From contig NZ_JAKDJU010000001.1 in assembly GCF_030453725.1 (NCBI RefSeq), forward strand, positions 14,415-78,414: a stretch of 64,000 bases of DNA, written 5' to 3'. The notes below the pieces were generated by a model. It did no database searches. It saw only the letters and a list, made by a program, of their open reading frames with translations, and was not told the DNA's origin. The DNA comes from Brevibacterium picturae (GTDB lineage Bacteria > Actinomycetota > Actinomycetes > Actinomycetales > Brevibacteriaceae). The position numbers and the translations under genes are program-made. This document shows positions 1-8,250 of this stretch, one piece after another (position 1 is the stretch's first letter; the number at the start of each line of letters is the position of its first letter).

Positions 1-233
1 CTGGTCCGGCAACCGCGATTCCCCTGATCCTCTTCAGCGCGGCGGCCAGGAGGATCCCCCTGTCCTGGGTGGGCATGCTGCAGTACATCACTCCGACGAT
101 GCAGTTCATCACCGGCGTGTTCATTCTCGGAGAGATGATGTCGACCACGCGCTGGGTCGGCTTCTTCGTCATCTGGATCGCGGTGCTTCTGCTCTGCATC
201 GACCTCGTCCGCCAGAGTCGCCGCAAGCTGTAG
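1..233 (+). CDS. RarD/EamA-family permease, C-terminal end (partial)
   Basis: The reading frame is open from the window edge to a TAG at 231-233 and gives about 77 residues. They contain two hydrophobic segments and the segment SWVGMLQYITPTMQFITGV, which resembles the last part of RarD-type EamA transporters (drug/metabolite transporter superfamily), followed by a short basic tail ending RRKL. The protein would be an inner-membrane permease of unknown substrate. The start lies outside the window, so domain count and length cannot be judged. It is separated from the next operon by about 120 bases that carry that operon's promoter. Confidence 0.75.
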   Translation, partial: GPATAIPLILFSAAARRIPLSWVGMLQYITPTMQFITGVFILGEMMSTTRWVGFFVIWIAVLLLCIDLVRQSRRKL

Positions 234-288
234 CTGCTCCAGCTGCGCAATCTGCAGCCACTCCAGCGGAAGTCCCTCACATGATCTC

Positions 289-337
289 TTGACACGACTC
301 TCGCTTCCATGGTTAGTTGGTTGAGTAACTAACCAAC
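289..337 (+). promoter_or_regulatory. Promoter and overlapping operator dyads of the GntR-ABC operon
   Basis: A perfect -35 box TTGACA lies at 289-294; at 18 bases spacing a weak -10 (TTAGTT) lies at 313-318. Over the -10 region are two interleaved perfect dyads: GGTTAGTT (311-318) with AACTAACC (327-334), and GTTGGTT (316-322) with AACCAAC (331-337). GntR regulators of the YtrA group are known to repress their own ABC operons from such sites. I infer this is the binding site of the regulator encoded 16 bases downstream. Confidence 0.7.
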
Positions 338-352
338 ACACATGGAGCTGAT

Positions 353-754
353 GTGATCGACGAAGCCAAGCCACTGTTCGCGCAGATCGCCGAGCAGGTC
401 GAAGACTCGATCATCAATGGCACCCTGCCGGAGATGTCTCGAGCACCATCGACGAACGAGCTCTCCAGCTTCTACTCGATCAACCCCGCGACTGCGGCCA
501 AGGGAGTCAACCAGCTCGTGGCCAAGGGAGTTCTGGAGAAGAGGCGCGGGATTGGAATGTTCGTGAAGGAAGGAGCCCGAACATTGCTCATCAACGAATA
601 CAGGACCGCCTTCTCCGAGAACTTCATCGCGCCACTCCTCTCCGAAGCGAGCCGGCTGGGACTTGACCACGATGACGTCATCACGCTCATCGCAGAACGA
701 TCTGCTGAACTCAGCGCTTCCCCCACCATGGATACAACCGCCACGAAGGGATGA
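353..754 (+). CDS. GntR-family transcriptional regulator, YtrA-like
   Basis: A protein of 133 residues with an N-terminal winged helix (residues about 8-75, with PLFAQIAEQVEDSII and STNELSSFYSINPATAAKGVNQL) and only a short C-terminal tail. This short architecture, without a large effector domain, marks the YtrA group, which controls neighbouring ABC exporters and responds to cell-envelope stress or antibiotics. The start is GTG, with GGAG 5 bases upstream. It is the first gene of a three-gene operon and ends 3 bases before the ATPase gene. The dyads just upstream suggest autorepression. The inducing compound cannot be read from the sequence. Confidence 0.88.
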   Translation: MIDEAKPLFAQIAEQVEDSIINGTLPEMSRAPSTNELSSFYSINPATAAKGVNQLVAKGVLEKRRGIGMFVKEGARTLLINEYRTAFSENFIAPLLSEASRLGLDHDDVITLIAERSAELSASPTMDTTATKG

Positions 755-757
755 AAG

Positions 758-1684
758 ATGACTTCTGTCATCGAGGTGCGCAACCTCACGAAGCAGTACA
801 AGCACACAACTGCGCTCGAGGACATCAACCTGTCGATCGAAAAAGACTCGATCTACGGCCTTCTGGGCCGCAACGGTGCCGGCAAGACGACACTGATGTC
901 GATCCTCACAGCACAGGGCTTCGCCACCAGCGGTGAAGTTGAGGTCTTCGGTGAGCACCCCTATGAGAATGCCCGCGTTCTCAATCGCATGTGCTTCGTA
1001 CGGGAGAGCCAGAAATATCCTGAGGACGCCACCGCGAAGCACGCAATCGCCACCGCTCGCCTCTTCTTCCCCCGCTGGGACCAATCATTCGCAGAGGAAC
1101 TCGTCGACGACTTCCGTCTTCCGATGAAGACTGCGATCAAGAAGCTGTCCCGAGGCCAGCAGTCGGCAGTCGGAGTCATCATCGGTCTGGCGTCCCGGGC
1201 AGAAATCACGTTCTTCGATGAGCCTTATCTCGGCTTCGACGCCGTGGCTCGACAGATGTTCTACGACCACCTCATCGCCGACTATGCGCAGTGCCCACGA
1301 ACAATTGTGCTCTCGAGTCATCTCATTGATGAGGTGGCAAACCTGCTCGAGAATGTCATCGTCATCGACCGCGGCCGGATCATCATGGATGAGTCCACGG
1401 AAGAGGCGCGCACACGTGCGGTCAACATCGTCGGAGACGCTGATTCGGTTCAACGTCTCGTCGCCGGCAGAGAGGTCATCCACCGTGAAGCGCTGGGACG
1501 TGTGTCGTCGGTGACGATCCTCGGTCAGCTCTCCGACGTCGATCGTGAGTTCATCGCGGACGCCAATCTGGACCTCACTCCGGTATCGCTCCAGCAGCTC
1601 ATCGTGCGCACCACTCAAGCAGGTGCCGACCCCTCACAAGACGGTACGAGCACCGACACTGATGTCAGGAGTCTTCAGTCATGA
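758..1684 (+). CDS. ABC transporter ATP-binding protein
   Basis: A protein of 308 residues. The ABC ATPase domain fills residues 4-215: Walker A GRNGAGKT at 37-44, a slightly unusual signature LSRGQQ at 130-135 (usual form LSGGQ), Walker B ITFFDEP at 150-156, and the switch histidine in LSSH at 188. A C-terminal extension of about 90 residues resembles that of BcrA/YtrB-type export ATPases. It would power the permease encoded next, overlapping it by 4 bases (ATGA), which suggests translational coupling. The likely role is export of, or protection from, an envelope-active compound; the substrate is unknown. Confidence 0.88.
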   Translation: MTSVIEVRNLTKQYKHTTALEDINLSIEKDSIYGLLGRNGAGKTTLMSILTAQGFATSGEVEVFGEHPYENARVLNRMCFVRESQKYPEDATAKHAIATARLFFPRWDQSFAEELVDDFRLPMKTAIKKLSRGQQSAVGVIIGLASRAEITFFDEPYLGFDAVARQMFYDHLIADYAQCPRTIVLSSHLIDEVANLLENVIVIDRGRIIMDESTEEARTRAVNIVGDADSVQRLVAGREVIHREALGRVSSVTILGQLSDVDREFIADANLDLTPVSLQQLIVRTTQAGADPSQDGTSTDTDVRSLQS

Positions 1685-2424
1685 CCACCACAGCAGAAGC
1701 ACCCGGCAATCAGACCTCGACTCAACCGAAGAGTCGAATACTCGGTGTCGTCAGGCTCCATTTCATGAACACTCAGACCTTCGTCTGGGTACCCGTCATC
1801 GTGCTCTGCGGAGTCTGGCTGATCACGCTGCTGATCTATTGGATCATCTCCGCCTCCGGAGCCGAAGGACCGATGTACAGCGGTGGATCTCAGGCACCTC
1901 TGTGGTACTTCGCCGTGGTCGGAACGCAGGCAATGAATCTGACCTTCTACTTCTCGCAGGCGATGAGCCTCACTCGACGCGAGTTCTATCTCGGATCGCT
2001 GACCGCAGCAACCATCAGCGCCGTGGCAATATCCACCGTCTTCGTGCTCCTTGGGCTCATCGAACAGGCCACCCATGGCTATGGCATCAACGGGTACTTC
2101 GCCTACTTCCCCTGGGTGTGGGCGGGTGGGCCGTTCGCAGCGGGGCTGACCTACTTCGTCCTCACGATGCTCATGTTCATCCTCGGCTTCTGGTTCGCCA
2201 TTGTGCTCAAACGCTTCGGAACTCTCATCCTCATCACCACGCTGCTCGTCATCGCCCTCGTCCTGCTGGGCGGTGCCGCACTCATCAGCCTCAACGGAGC
2301 CTGGCTCGAGGTCTGGATGTGGGTCCTCGAGACACAGTGCATAGGACTGACACTGTGGGCCCTGGGATTCTGCGTAGTCTTCGCCGCCGGTTCGTATCTG
2401 ACTCTGCGACGGCTGACGGCCTGA
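1681..2424 (+). CDS. ABC transporter permease (ABC-2-like membrane protein)
   Basis: A very hydrophobic protein of 247 residues with about six membrane-spanning stretches (for example around residues 33-55, 75-90, 105-130, 150-180, 185-205 and 220-240). It has no signal peptide and no recognisable catalytic motif. Its start overlaps the stop of the ATPase gene. With the ATPase and the YtrA-type regulator it forms a complete regulator-ATPase-permease unit. Assignment rests on topology and context more than on motif identity. Confidence 0.75.
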   Translation: MTTTAEAPGNQTSTQPKSRILGVVRLHFMNTQTFVWVPVIVLCGVWLITLLIYWIISASGAEGPMYSGGSQAPLWYFAVVGTQAMNLTFYFSQAMSLTRREFYLGSLTAATISAVAISTVFVLLGLIEQATHGYGINGYFAYFPWVWAGGPFAAGLTYFVLTMLMFILGFWFAIVLKRFGTLILITTLLVIALVLLGGAALISLNGAWLEVWMWVLETQCIGLTLWALGFCVVFAAGSYLTLRRLTA

Positions 2425-2460
2425 ATGCGACTACCTGTCTGGCCTCGGTCAACGGGAGCC

Positions 2461-3552
2461 TCAGCTCACGAACATGAGGACGATCCCGGAGAGTACCCCG
2501 CCGAGCGCCACGGCACTGCCCATCGCCGAGGTGGTGCGCCACCCGAGTGACTTTCCGACCATGACCATGGACGGAATGCTCAGGGCCGGGAGCGCAATCA
2601 GCAGAGCTCCGGTGATGCCCGCACCCACTCCGACGCCGAGCAGCGCGATGATGATGGGGATCTCCCCACCGGTGGGGATCACCAGGAGCGTGCCCACAAC
2701 AGCGGCGATGAGCACAGCGATGGCACCCACCTGAGCTTCGAGCCCGTAGACACCCGACAACCAGGGACTGATGAGCCCGATGACGAAGACCAGGGCGAGG
2801 TGCTCGGGCACGAGGATGAGAGTGAATTTCGACAGCGACCGCAGGTAGCGCACGGGAAGCGCCGACACTGTGATCGCTCCGGAACTCTGCGCGGGGACCG
2901 CCTCGGCGCGGCCCTTGATCCAACGGCCGATGAGCGCGCTGGCCCCGACAGCGATGAGGACGCCCACGACCAGGCGCGTCAGCACGTACTGCCACGGCAG
3001 AACGAGCCCGAGGAAGATCAGAACAGCAGGATTGAGGAGCGGGTTGCCCACCCAGTAGGCCAAGGCGGCACTTCGCATGACGCCGGAACTGCGCAGACCG
3101 GCAGCCACCGGAGCCGCGCAGCAGGTGCACATCATGGATGGCAGCGACAATGTCGCACCGACGAGCGACTGGCCGGTATGGGTCCGCCGATTCATCACTC
3201 GCAGCAGCCAGTCGCGCGGCACCAGCGCATCGATGGCGGCAGCCACCACCAGCGCCACGAGCAGCGCCTTCCACACAGCGGTGAAGTACACGAGGGTGAA
3301 GTCCCACGCCCCGGCAAGGGAGAACGTCTCCCCCGCAGCTTCGAAGAGCGGACTGCCGTCCCAGACGGAGGTCTGGCTCAGCGTCCAGGCTTTGCCCCAA
3401 TAGGGCATCCACTTCGACCAGCTCAGCCCCACCACGAGGAACAGCAGGAGGACGCCCAATCCGATCCAATCGACCGGAGTCAGCCGTCGCCGAACGCCCG
3501 ACCGATGTTCGGTCTGAGCCTCAATCGGCTGAGGCTGCACCGTATCCGACAT
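2461..3552 (-). CDS. UPF0718/ArsP-like permease
   Basis: A membrane protein of 363 residues with about eight to nine hydrophobic segments. The segment MCTCCAAPVAAGLR with the Cys-Cys pair is the hallmark of the DUF318/UPF0718 permeases, the family of ArsP, which exports trivalent organoarsenicals; many members have no known substrate. A conserved NPLLNPAVLIF segment follows. The gene starts 2 bases after the end of the polyprenyl synthase gene and is probably the last gene of the leftward menaquinone operon, although nothing in it points to quinone chemistry. It faces the end of the ABC permease gene across 36 bases. Confidence 0.8.
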   Translation of the reverse strand: MSDTVQPQPIEAQTEHRSGVRRRLTPVDWIGLGVLLLFLVVGLSWSKWMPYWGKAWTLSQTSVWDGSPLFEAAGETFSLAGAWDFTLVYFTAVWKALLVALVVAAAIDALVPRDWLLRVMNRRTHTGQSLVGATLSLPSMMCTCCAAPVAAGLRSSGVMRSAALAYWVGNPLLNPAVLIFLGLVLPWQYVLTRLVVGVLIAVGASALIGRWIKGRAEAVPAQSSGAITVSALPVRYLRSLSKFTLILVPEHLALVFVIGLISPWLSGVYGLEAQVGAIAVLIAAVVGTLLVIPTGGEIPIIIALLGVGVGAGITGALLIALPALSIPSMVMVGKSLGWRTTSAMGSAVALGGVLSGIVLMFVS

Positions 3553-3554
3553 GG

Positions 3555-4580
3555 TCAGGCGCTGCGCGAGACCACGGAATCGGCGAATGAGAACAGCGAC
3601 TCCTTGACGAGTCCTTCGGGCAGCGGTGCAAGAGCAGCTTTCGCATCGTCGGCCCAGCGAACCGCCTCGGCGCGGGCTCGAGACGTCACCGGGTGGGCAG
3701 CCAACGCTGCGCGAGCGGTCTCGAGTGCTTCGTCAGAGCTCAGATCACCATCCAGCAGTTCGACCACCTCGACGGCGGCGACGTCACCGTCGGTTGCGGC
3801 GGCGCGGGCGTAGAGCACCGGCAGGGTGGGGACGCGTTCGCGCAGATCGGTCCCGGGGGTCTTGCCCGACACCGACGAGGAAGCCGTCAGGTCGATGATG
3901 TCATCAGCGAGCTGGAAGGCGATGCCGACGCGTTCGCCGAAGACCCGCACGGGCTCGGCCAAGGCCTGATCCGCACCTGAGAACATGACCCCGAACTGTG
4001 CCGAGGTGGCGATGAGGGATCCCGTCTTGTCCGCGAGTACGTGGATGTAGTGGTCGATCGCGTCCGCGTCCTCCGGTGGCCCCGCGAACTCGTTGAGCTG
4101 GCCGAGGACGAGACGCTCGAAGGTCTCGGACTGGACCGCGACGGCCTCGGGCCCGAGCTTTGCGGTGACCCCTGAAGCCTTCGAGAACAGAAGGTCACCG
4201 GTGAGGATGGCCACGGAATTGCCCCACACCTCGTGTGCGGCCGGGGCACCTCGGCGAACCGGGGCATCGTCCATCACATCGTCGTGATAGAGGGAGGCCA
4301 GGTGGATGAGCTCCACGGCGACGGCCGCGTCGATGATCTCATCACGATCAGCCTCGCCGAGGCGGGCTGTGAGCAGCAGCAGATTGGGACGGGCACGTTT
4401 TCCACCGGCTGCGAGGAGATGCTTGGACGTGGTGTCCGGCAGTTTCCGTGTCTGCTCGGTCACGTCATAGAGCCTGCGCTCGACGGATTCCAACTGAGTG
4501 GAGATATCCGCCGCAAGCTGGGCGTCGGCACCGATAAAAGTCGCCGGAGAGGCTAGGTGGCTCATGTCCTCGTCATTCAT
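3555..4580 (-). CDS. Trans-polyprenyl diphosphate synthase (menaquinone side chain)
   Basis: A protein of 341 residues of the all-helical isoprenyl synthase family. It has the first aspartate-rich motif DDVMD at 100-104 and the second, DDIID, at 226-230, which bind Mg2+ and the allylic diphosphate; the GGKRARP substrate-binding stretch lies at 59-65. It should extend a short allylic diphosphate with isopentenyl diphosphate to the long chain that MenA attaches. Chain length is not readable with certainty. The neighbours menJ and menG on the same strand match the mycobacterial grcC1-menJ-menG arrangement, so menaquinone is the likely product. An alternative start is Met6. Confidence 0.9.
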   Translation of the reverse strand: MNDEDMSHLASPATFIGADAQLAADISTQLESVERRLYDVTEQTRKLPDTTSKHLLAAGGKRARPNLLLLTARLGEADRDEIIDAAVAVELIHLASLYHDDVMDDAPVRRGAPAAHEVWGNSVAILTGDLLFSKASGVTAKLGPEAVAVQSETFERLVLGQLNEFAGPPEDADAIDHYIHVLADKTGSLIATSAQFGVMFSGADQALAEPVRVFGERVGIAFQLADDIIDLTASSSVSGKTPGTDLRERVPTLPVLYARAAATDGDVAAVEVVELLDGDLSSDEALETARAALAAHPVTSRARAEAVRWADDAKAALAPLPEGLVKESLFSFADSVVSRSA

Positions 4581-4609
4581 CGTAGTCAGTGTTGTAGTCG
4601 CTGGTGAGC

Positions 4610-5911
4610 TCAGGCATTGCTGGTAGCCGGCACGATTCGAGTGAGAGCTGAAATCACCCGGTCGATGAGATCGGCCTCAGAGACCTTCGAGTCGCGGTAG
4701 AGATTCGCCAACAACTTCACGACGAATTCCATCACAACGTCAACACCCATACCGTACTTGATTCCGAACTGCATGAGTGCAGGGTGGCCGATAATGGCTG
4801 AGAAAACGCGACCCAGGGTGAAGTAGCCGCCCAGGGAATCACCCACCAGCGCGGGATACTCCTGCAGTTTCTCCCGCATCACGCGCTGCGGGTAACGGGA
4901 ATAGGTGGAGATCACCTCGGCGGCCAGACGAGCGGACTCAAGAGCATAGTCGATGCCCTCCCCATTGAAAGGGTTGACCATCCCACCCGAATCGCCGACG
5001 AGCAGGAGCCCCTTGTGGAAATGCGGGGTCCGGTTGAAGGCCATCGGCAGTGCCGCAGATTTGATCGGGCCCAGTGAGGTGGACTCGTCGATGCCCCATT
5101 CGTGTCCCATATCCGCAATCCAGTCGCCCATCATGGCGCGGAAGTCGACGGATCCGAACTGGGGGGAGGAGTCCAGCAGGCCGGCACCGATGTTGATCGT
5201 GCCGTCGCCCAGTGGGAAGAGCCAGCCGTACCCGGGCAGCACCTCGGACTCGCCCGCCGCATTGCTCGAGCGCATCTCGACCCAGCTCTCGATGTAGTCA
5301 TCGGCATGCCTCGGCGAGGAATGATAGGCGCGCACGGCCACACCCATGGGGCGATCGTCGCGCTTCTCCAATCCCATGGCCACAGCCAGGCGTGAGGAGA
5401 CGCCGTCGGCTGCAATGACGATCGGAGCCGTGAAATGGGCCGCGGGTCCGACCCTGCGACCGCGATGGTCGGTTCCGGAGGCGTGGACACCTTGGATCCA
5501 GCCGTCGTCCCCGACGTCCGGGGACATGGCCTTGACCTGCTCGAACAGCCTGGCACCGCTGCGCTGGGCGTGGCGGGCGAAGGCCTCGTCCATCGTCATC
5601 CGCGGCTTCGTCAGCCCATAGTTCGGCGTGCCGTCGATGTCGGGCCAGTCGAGTTCCAAGCGGTGTCCGCCGCCGATGAGACGCAGTCCTCTGTTCCTGT
5701 GCCACCCCTCGGATTCGGGAGTGTCCATGCCCAAGAAGCCGACCTCTTTGACCGCGCGGGGAGTCAGGGCATCGCCGCAGATCTTGTCCCGGGGGAACCC
5801 GGACTTCTCCAGGATGATGACCTCGTGGCCGGCCTGCGCGAGGTAGGCACCGATGGCCGATCCGGCAGGCCCCGCCCCGACGACGATGACCTCGGCGTCG
5901 AAGTTATTCAC
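4610..5911 (-). CDS. menJ: Geranylgeranyl-reductase-family flavoprotein, probable menaquinone reductase MenJ
   Basis: A protein of 433 residues with an N-terminal FAD Rossmann motif [12 protein letters not shown] (residues about 11-22), the family segment [10 protein letters not shown] near residue 45, and a second FAD motif [22 protein letters not shown] near residue 320. Family members reduce isoprenoid double bonds. In mycobacteria MenJ (Rv0561c) saturates one double bond of the menaquinone side chain. The position between the polyprenyl synthase gene and menG is the same as in mycobacteria, which is the main reason for choosing MenJ over a lipid-saturating paralogue. The start overlaps the menG stop by 4 bases. 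Confidence 0.87.
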   Translation of the reverse strand: MNNFDAEVIVVGAGPAGSAIGAYLAQAGHEVIILEKSGFPRDKICGDALTPRAVKEVGFLGMDTPESEGWHRNRGLRLIGGGHRLELDWPDIDGTPNYGLTKPRMTMDEAFARHAQRSGARLFEQVKAMSPDVGDDGWIQGVHASGTDHRGRRVGPAAHFTAPIVIAADGVSSRLAVAMGLEKRDDRPMGVAVRAYHSSPRHADDYIESWVEMRSSNAAGESEVLPGYGWLFPLGDGTINIGAGLLDSSPQFGSVDFRAMMGDWIADMGHEWGIDESTSLGPIKSAALPMAFNRTPHFHKGLLLVGDSGGMVNPFNGEGIDYALESARLAAEVISTYSRYPQRVMREKLQEYPALVGDSLGGYFTLGRVFSAIIGHPALMQFGIKYGMGVDVVMEFVVKLLANLYRDSKVSEADLIDRVISALTRIVPATSNA

Positions 5912-6600
5912 GGCTTGAGAGCGTGATGAACGGCGACGATTCCGCCGGTGAGGTTGCGATGTTTGACCTGGTCGAAGCCGGCGTCGAGGATCTTGTGGGC
6001 GAATTCGTCCTGGTCGGGCCAGGCACGGATCGATTCGGCCAGGTAGACGTAGGCCTCGGGGTTCGAGGACACGACCTTCGCCACGGCGGGCAGGGCCCGC
6101 ATCAGGTATTCCTTGTAGACGAGGCTGAAAGGGTCGAAGGTCGGCGTCGAGAACTCGCAGATGATGAGGCGGCCACCGGGTTTGAGCACGCGCAGCATCT
6201 CCGAGAGTGCTGCATCCACGTCGTTGACGTTGCGAATGCCGAAGGAGATGGTGACGACGTCGAAGCTCTCAGCAGAGAACGGCAGATCCATCGCATCGGC
6301 GTAGATGAAGTCGATCTTGGGGTGCCTGCGACGGCCCTCGGCGAGCATGCCCTGTGAGATGTCACCCGCGACCACCTCGGCGCCGTGATGCGTGAACGTC
6401 ATCGATGACGTTCCCGTTCCGGCCGCGAGATCGAGGACGCGTTCGCCGGGCCCGGCAGCCACCGAGTACGCAACCGTCCGGCGCCAGGTACGCGCCAAAC
6501 CGAAGGTGAGCACATCGTTGGTGAGGTCGTAGCGGGAGGCGACATCATCGAACATCGACGCGACATCGTCGGGCTGCTTGTCCAGCTGAGCACGGTTCAT
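5908..6600 (-). CDS. menG: Demethylmenaquinone methyltransferase MenG
   Basis: A protein of 230 residues, the usual length for the MenG/UbiE family. SAM-binding motif I is [12 protein letters not shown] near residue 55; GDISQGML and the family signature [11 protein letters not shown] follow, and the C-terminal [19 protein letters not shown] is typical. It methylates demethylmenaquinone, the last step of menaquinone synthesis, at the cytoplasmic face of the membrane. It is first in the leftward operon menG-menJ-polyprenyl synthase-permease. A GGAG lies 4 bases before the ATG. The divergent neighbour is menF, so both halves of the pathway are read outward from a region of about 150 bases. Confidence 0.93.
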   Translation of the reverse strand: MNRAQLDKQPDDVASMFDDVASRYDLTNDVLTFGLARTWRRTVAYSVAAGPGERVLDLAAGTGTSSMTFTHHGAEVVAGDISQGMLAEGRRRHPKIDFIYADAMDLPFSAESFDVVTISFGIRNVNDVDAALSEMLRVLKPGGRLIICEFSTPTFDPFSLVYKEYLMRALPAVAKVVSSNPEAYVYLAESIRAWPDQDEFAHKILDAGFDQVKHRNLTGGIVAVHHALKP

Positions 6601-6734
6601 GGCTCCATTCTCTCAACACCTGCACCCGGGGGGCGAATCCGCGAACTCGTTTCCGCGCTCGGCGTGGTGTGGAACTGGCCACAGTCAGCGCTCGGCGGTG
6701 CACTCCGGCGCGTCGGCGGCCCTGATTTCTCGAC

Positions 6735-6749
6735 TAGAATGGGCCGAAA
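6735..6749 (+). promoter_or_regulatory. Leaderless-type promoter of menF
   Basis: A good -10 box TAGAAT lies at 6735-6740 and the ATG follows after 8 bases, so transcription should begin at or within a base or two of the start codon. No Shine-Dalgarno sequence is present. The -35 region is weak. The position of this box supports the ATG at 6749 over an upstream in-frame ATG at 6599, which would lie inside the menG promoter region. Confidence 0.6.
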
Positions 6750-8113
6750 TGACTACCACCTTCAGCACCTCCGATATCCGCACCGCACCCCCGCTACTGC
6801 ACGTGCGCTCTCGCTTCGTCGACGACGTCGAACCGGGGCCGGGATTCCCCTTCGAATCCGGGCTGCCCACGACCGTCGAACAGACGCTGGAGCTCCTGCC
6901 CACCTCGGCGTTCTCCTGCTGGGTCCGCGACACCTCGGGCCTCATCGGCTTCGGCCGCACCCTGCGCATCAGGGCGCGCGGGCGCAGCCGATTCACCGAA
7001 CTATCGGACGCGTGGAAGGCCATCACGGCAGCTGCGACCATCGAGGACGAGGTCGACCTGCTCGGCTCGGGGCTGATGTGCTTTTCCACCGTCGCATACT
7101 CGGGTGAATCCGAGATCGATTCCCTCATCCACGTCCCCGAATTCGTGCTCGGTCGCCGAGGCGGTCGCGTCTGGATGACATCCATCATCGCCGAGGGCGC
7201 CGCCCCCACCCCTCCCGTGCTCAAGGCCGAACCCCTGCGCCGTGTCACCTCGGCGACGTCCTCGCCCGGTGACCTCGACAGCGCTTCGTGGGCAAACCTG
7301 GTCGACAAGGTCTCGCACATGCTCACTCCCGTCGGAGATTCCGCCGAGGTCGACGCCTTCGCCGACGATTCCACGTTGCGCAAGATCGTGTTGGCCCGCG
7401 ATGAGCTGGTCACCACGGACGATGACATCGACGTGCGATCCGTGCTGGGTGCGCTCAACCGCAGCTACCCCAGCTGCTGGACCTTCGACGTCGCCGGCCT
7501 CATCGGGTCCACGCCGGAACTGCTCATCGGCGTCGAGAACAACCGCGTGTCTTCTCGCGTGCTCGCGGGCACGTATCGGGTGGAGAGCGACCCGACCACG
7601 GAGCTGCCGGCGGCCCGGAAGCTGCTGAGCGCGCACAAGGACAGCACCGAACATGCCTTCGCAATCGCCTCGCTGCAGCGCAGCCTCAGCTCTGTCGCCG
7701 ATGATGTGAGCGTCGATGAGCGGCCACACCTGCTGCCCTTGGCCAATGTCATCCACTCGGCATCGGACGCCGCGGCCCACCTGCCGGCAGACTCGTGCCT
7801 CAACGCCCTCGACATCGCGGCGGCCGTGCACCCGACCGCGGCTGTCGGCGGATACCCGCAGGCCAGCGCGGTCGCTCACGTGGATGAGCTGGAACCGCTC
7901 GACCGCGGACGGTATTCGGGCCCGGTCGGCTGGATGGACGATCGCGGCAACGGACAGTTCGGCATCGCCCTGCGCTGTGGACAGCTCGAGGACCGCAATC
8001 GGATCCGCCTGTTCGCCGGAGCGGGCATCATGCCCGATTCGGACCCCCTCGCCGAGGTGGCCGAAACCGAAGCCAAATTCTCTCCGATGCGCCGAGCACT
8101 GGGGTTGGAATAG
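6749..8113 (+). CDS. menF: Isochorismate synthase MenF
   Basis: A protein of 454 residues of the chorismate-binding family (MenF/EntC/DhbC). The C-terminal half holds the family segments: STPELLIGVENNRVSSRVLAGT, HPTAAVGGYP and GRYSGPVGWMDDRGNGQFGIALR, which form the Mg2+ and chorismate site. It converts chorismate to isochorismate, the committed step towards menaquinone. Siderophore-type isochorismate synthases look alike, but the surrounding men genes favour MenF. I took the ATG at 6749 because the reading frame upstream has no family resemblance and the -10 box fits. The stop codon lies in the first copy of a 19-bp tandem repeat. Confidence 0.9.
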   Translation: MTTTFSTSDIRTAPPLLHVRSRFVDDVEPGPGFPFESGLPTTVEQTLELLPTSAFSCWVRDTSGLIGFGRTLRIRARGRSRFTELSDAWKAITAAATIEDEVDLLGSGLMCFSTVAYSGESEIDSLIHVPEFVLGRRGGRVWMTSIIAEGAAPTPPVLKAEPLRRVTSATSSPGDLDSASWANLVDKVSHMLTPVGDSAEVDAFADDSTLRKIVLARDELVTTDDDIDVRSVLGALNRSYPSCWTFDVAGLIGSTPELLIGVENNRVSSRVLAGTYRVESDPTTELPAARKLLSAHKDSTEHAFAIASLQRSLSSVADDVSVDERPHLLPLANVIHSASDAAAHLPADSCLNALDIAAAVHPTAAVGGYPQASAVAHVDELEPLDRGRYSGPVGWMDDRGNGQFGIALRCGQLEDRNRIRLFAGAGIMPDSDPLAEVAETEAKFSPMRRALGLE

Positions 8114-8149
8114 GGCACTGGGGTTGGAATAGGGCACTGGGGTTGGAAT
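8096..8149. repeat. 19-bp tandem repeat, nearly three copies, over the menF stop
   Basis: The string GGGGTTGGAAT begins at 8101, 8120 and 8139, giving an exact period of 19 bases with the unit GCACTGGGGTTGGAATAGG. The first copy encodes the last residues of MenF (GLE) and its stop; the later copies are non-coding. This looks like recent slipped-strand duplication of the gene's end. Confidence 0.9.
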
Positions 8150-8180
8150 GAGAGGCTGACGACCTCGCGGCCTTCCAAGC

Positions 8181-8230
8181 TTGACACGGTGTCAAGGTAT
8201 GTCGATCTCGTGTCAGTGGCTGTGTCAGTG
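8181..8230. promoter_or_regulatory. Palindrome and gtgtca repeats upstream of the HNH gene
   Basis: A perfect 15-bp palindrome TTGACACGGTGTCAA lies at 8181-8195 and includes a -35-like TTGACA. Its half-site GTGTCA recurs at 8210 and 8222, where the 9-mer GTGTCAGTG is repeated with a 12-base period. A CATAGT at 8237-8242 lies 8 bases before the ATG and may be the -10 of a leaderless transcript. The cluster looks like an operator for an unidentified regulator of the HNH gene. Confidence 0.5.
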
Positions 8231-8250
8231 TCTCCACATAGTCTGGTCAC

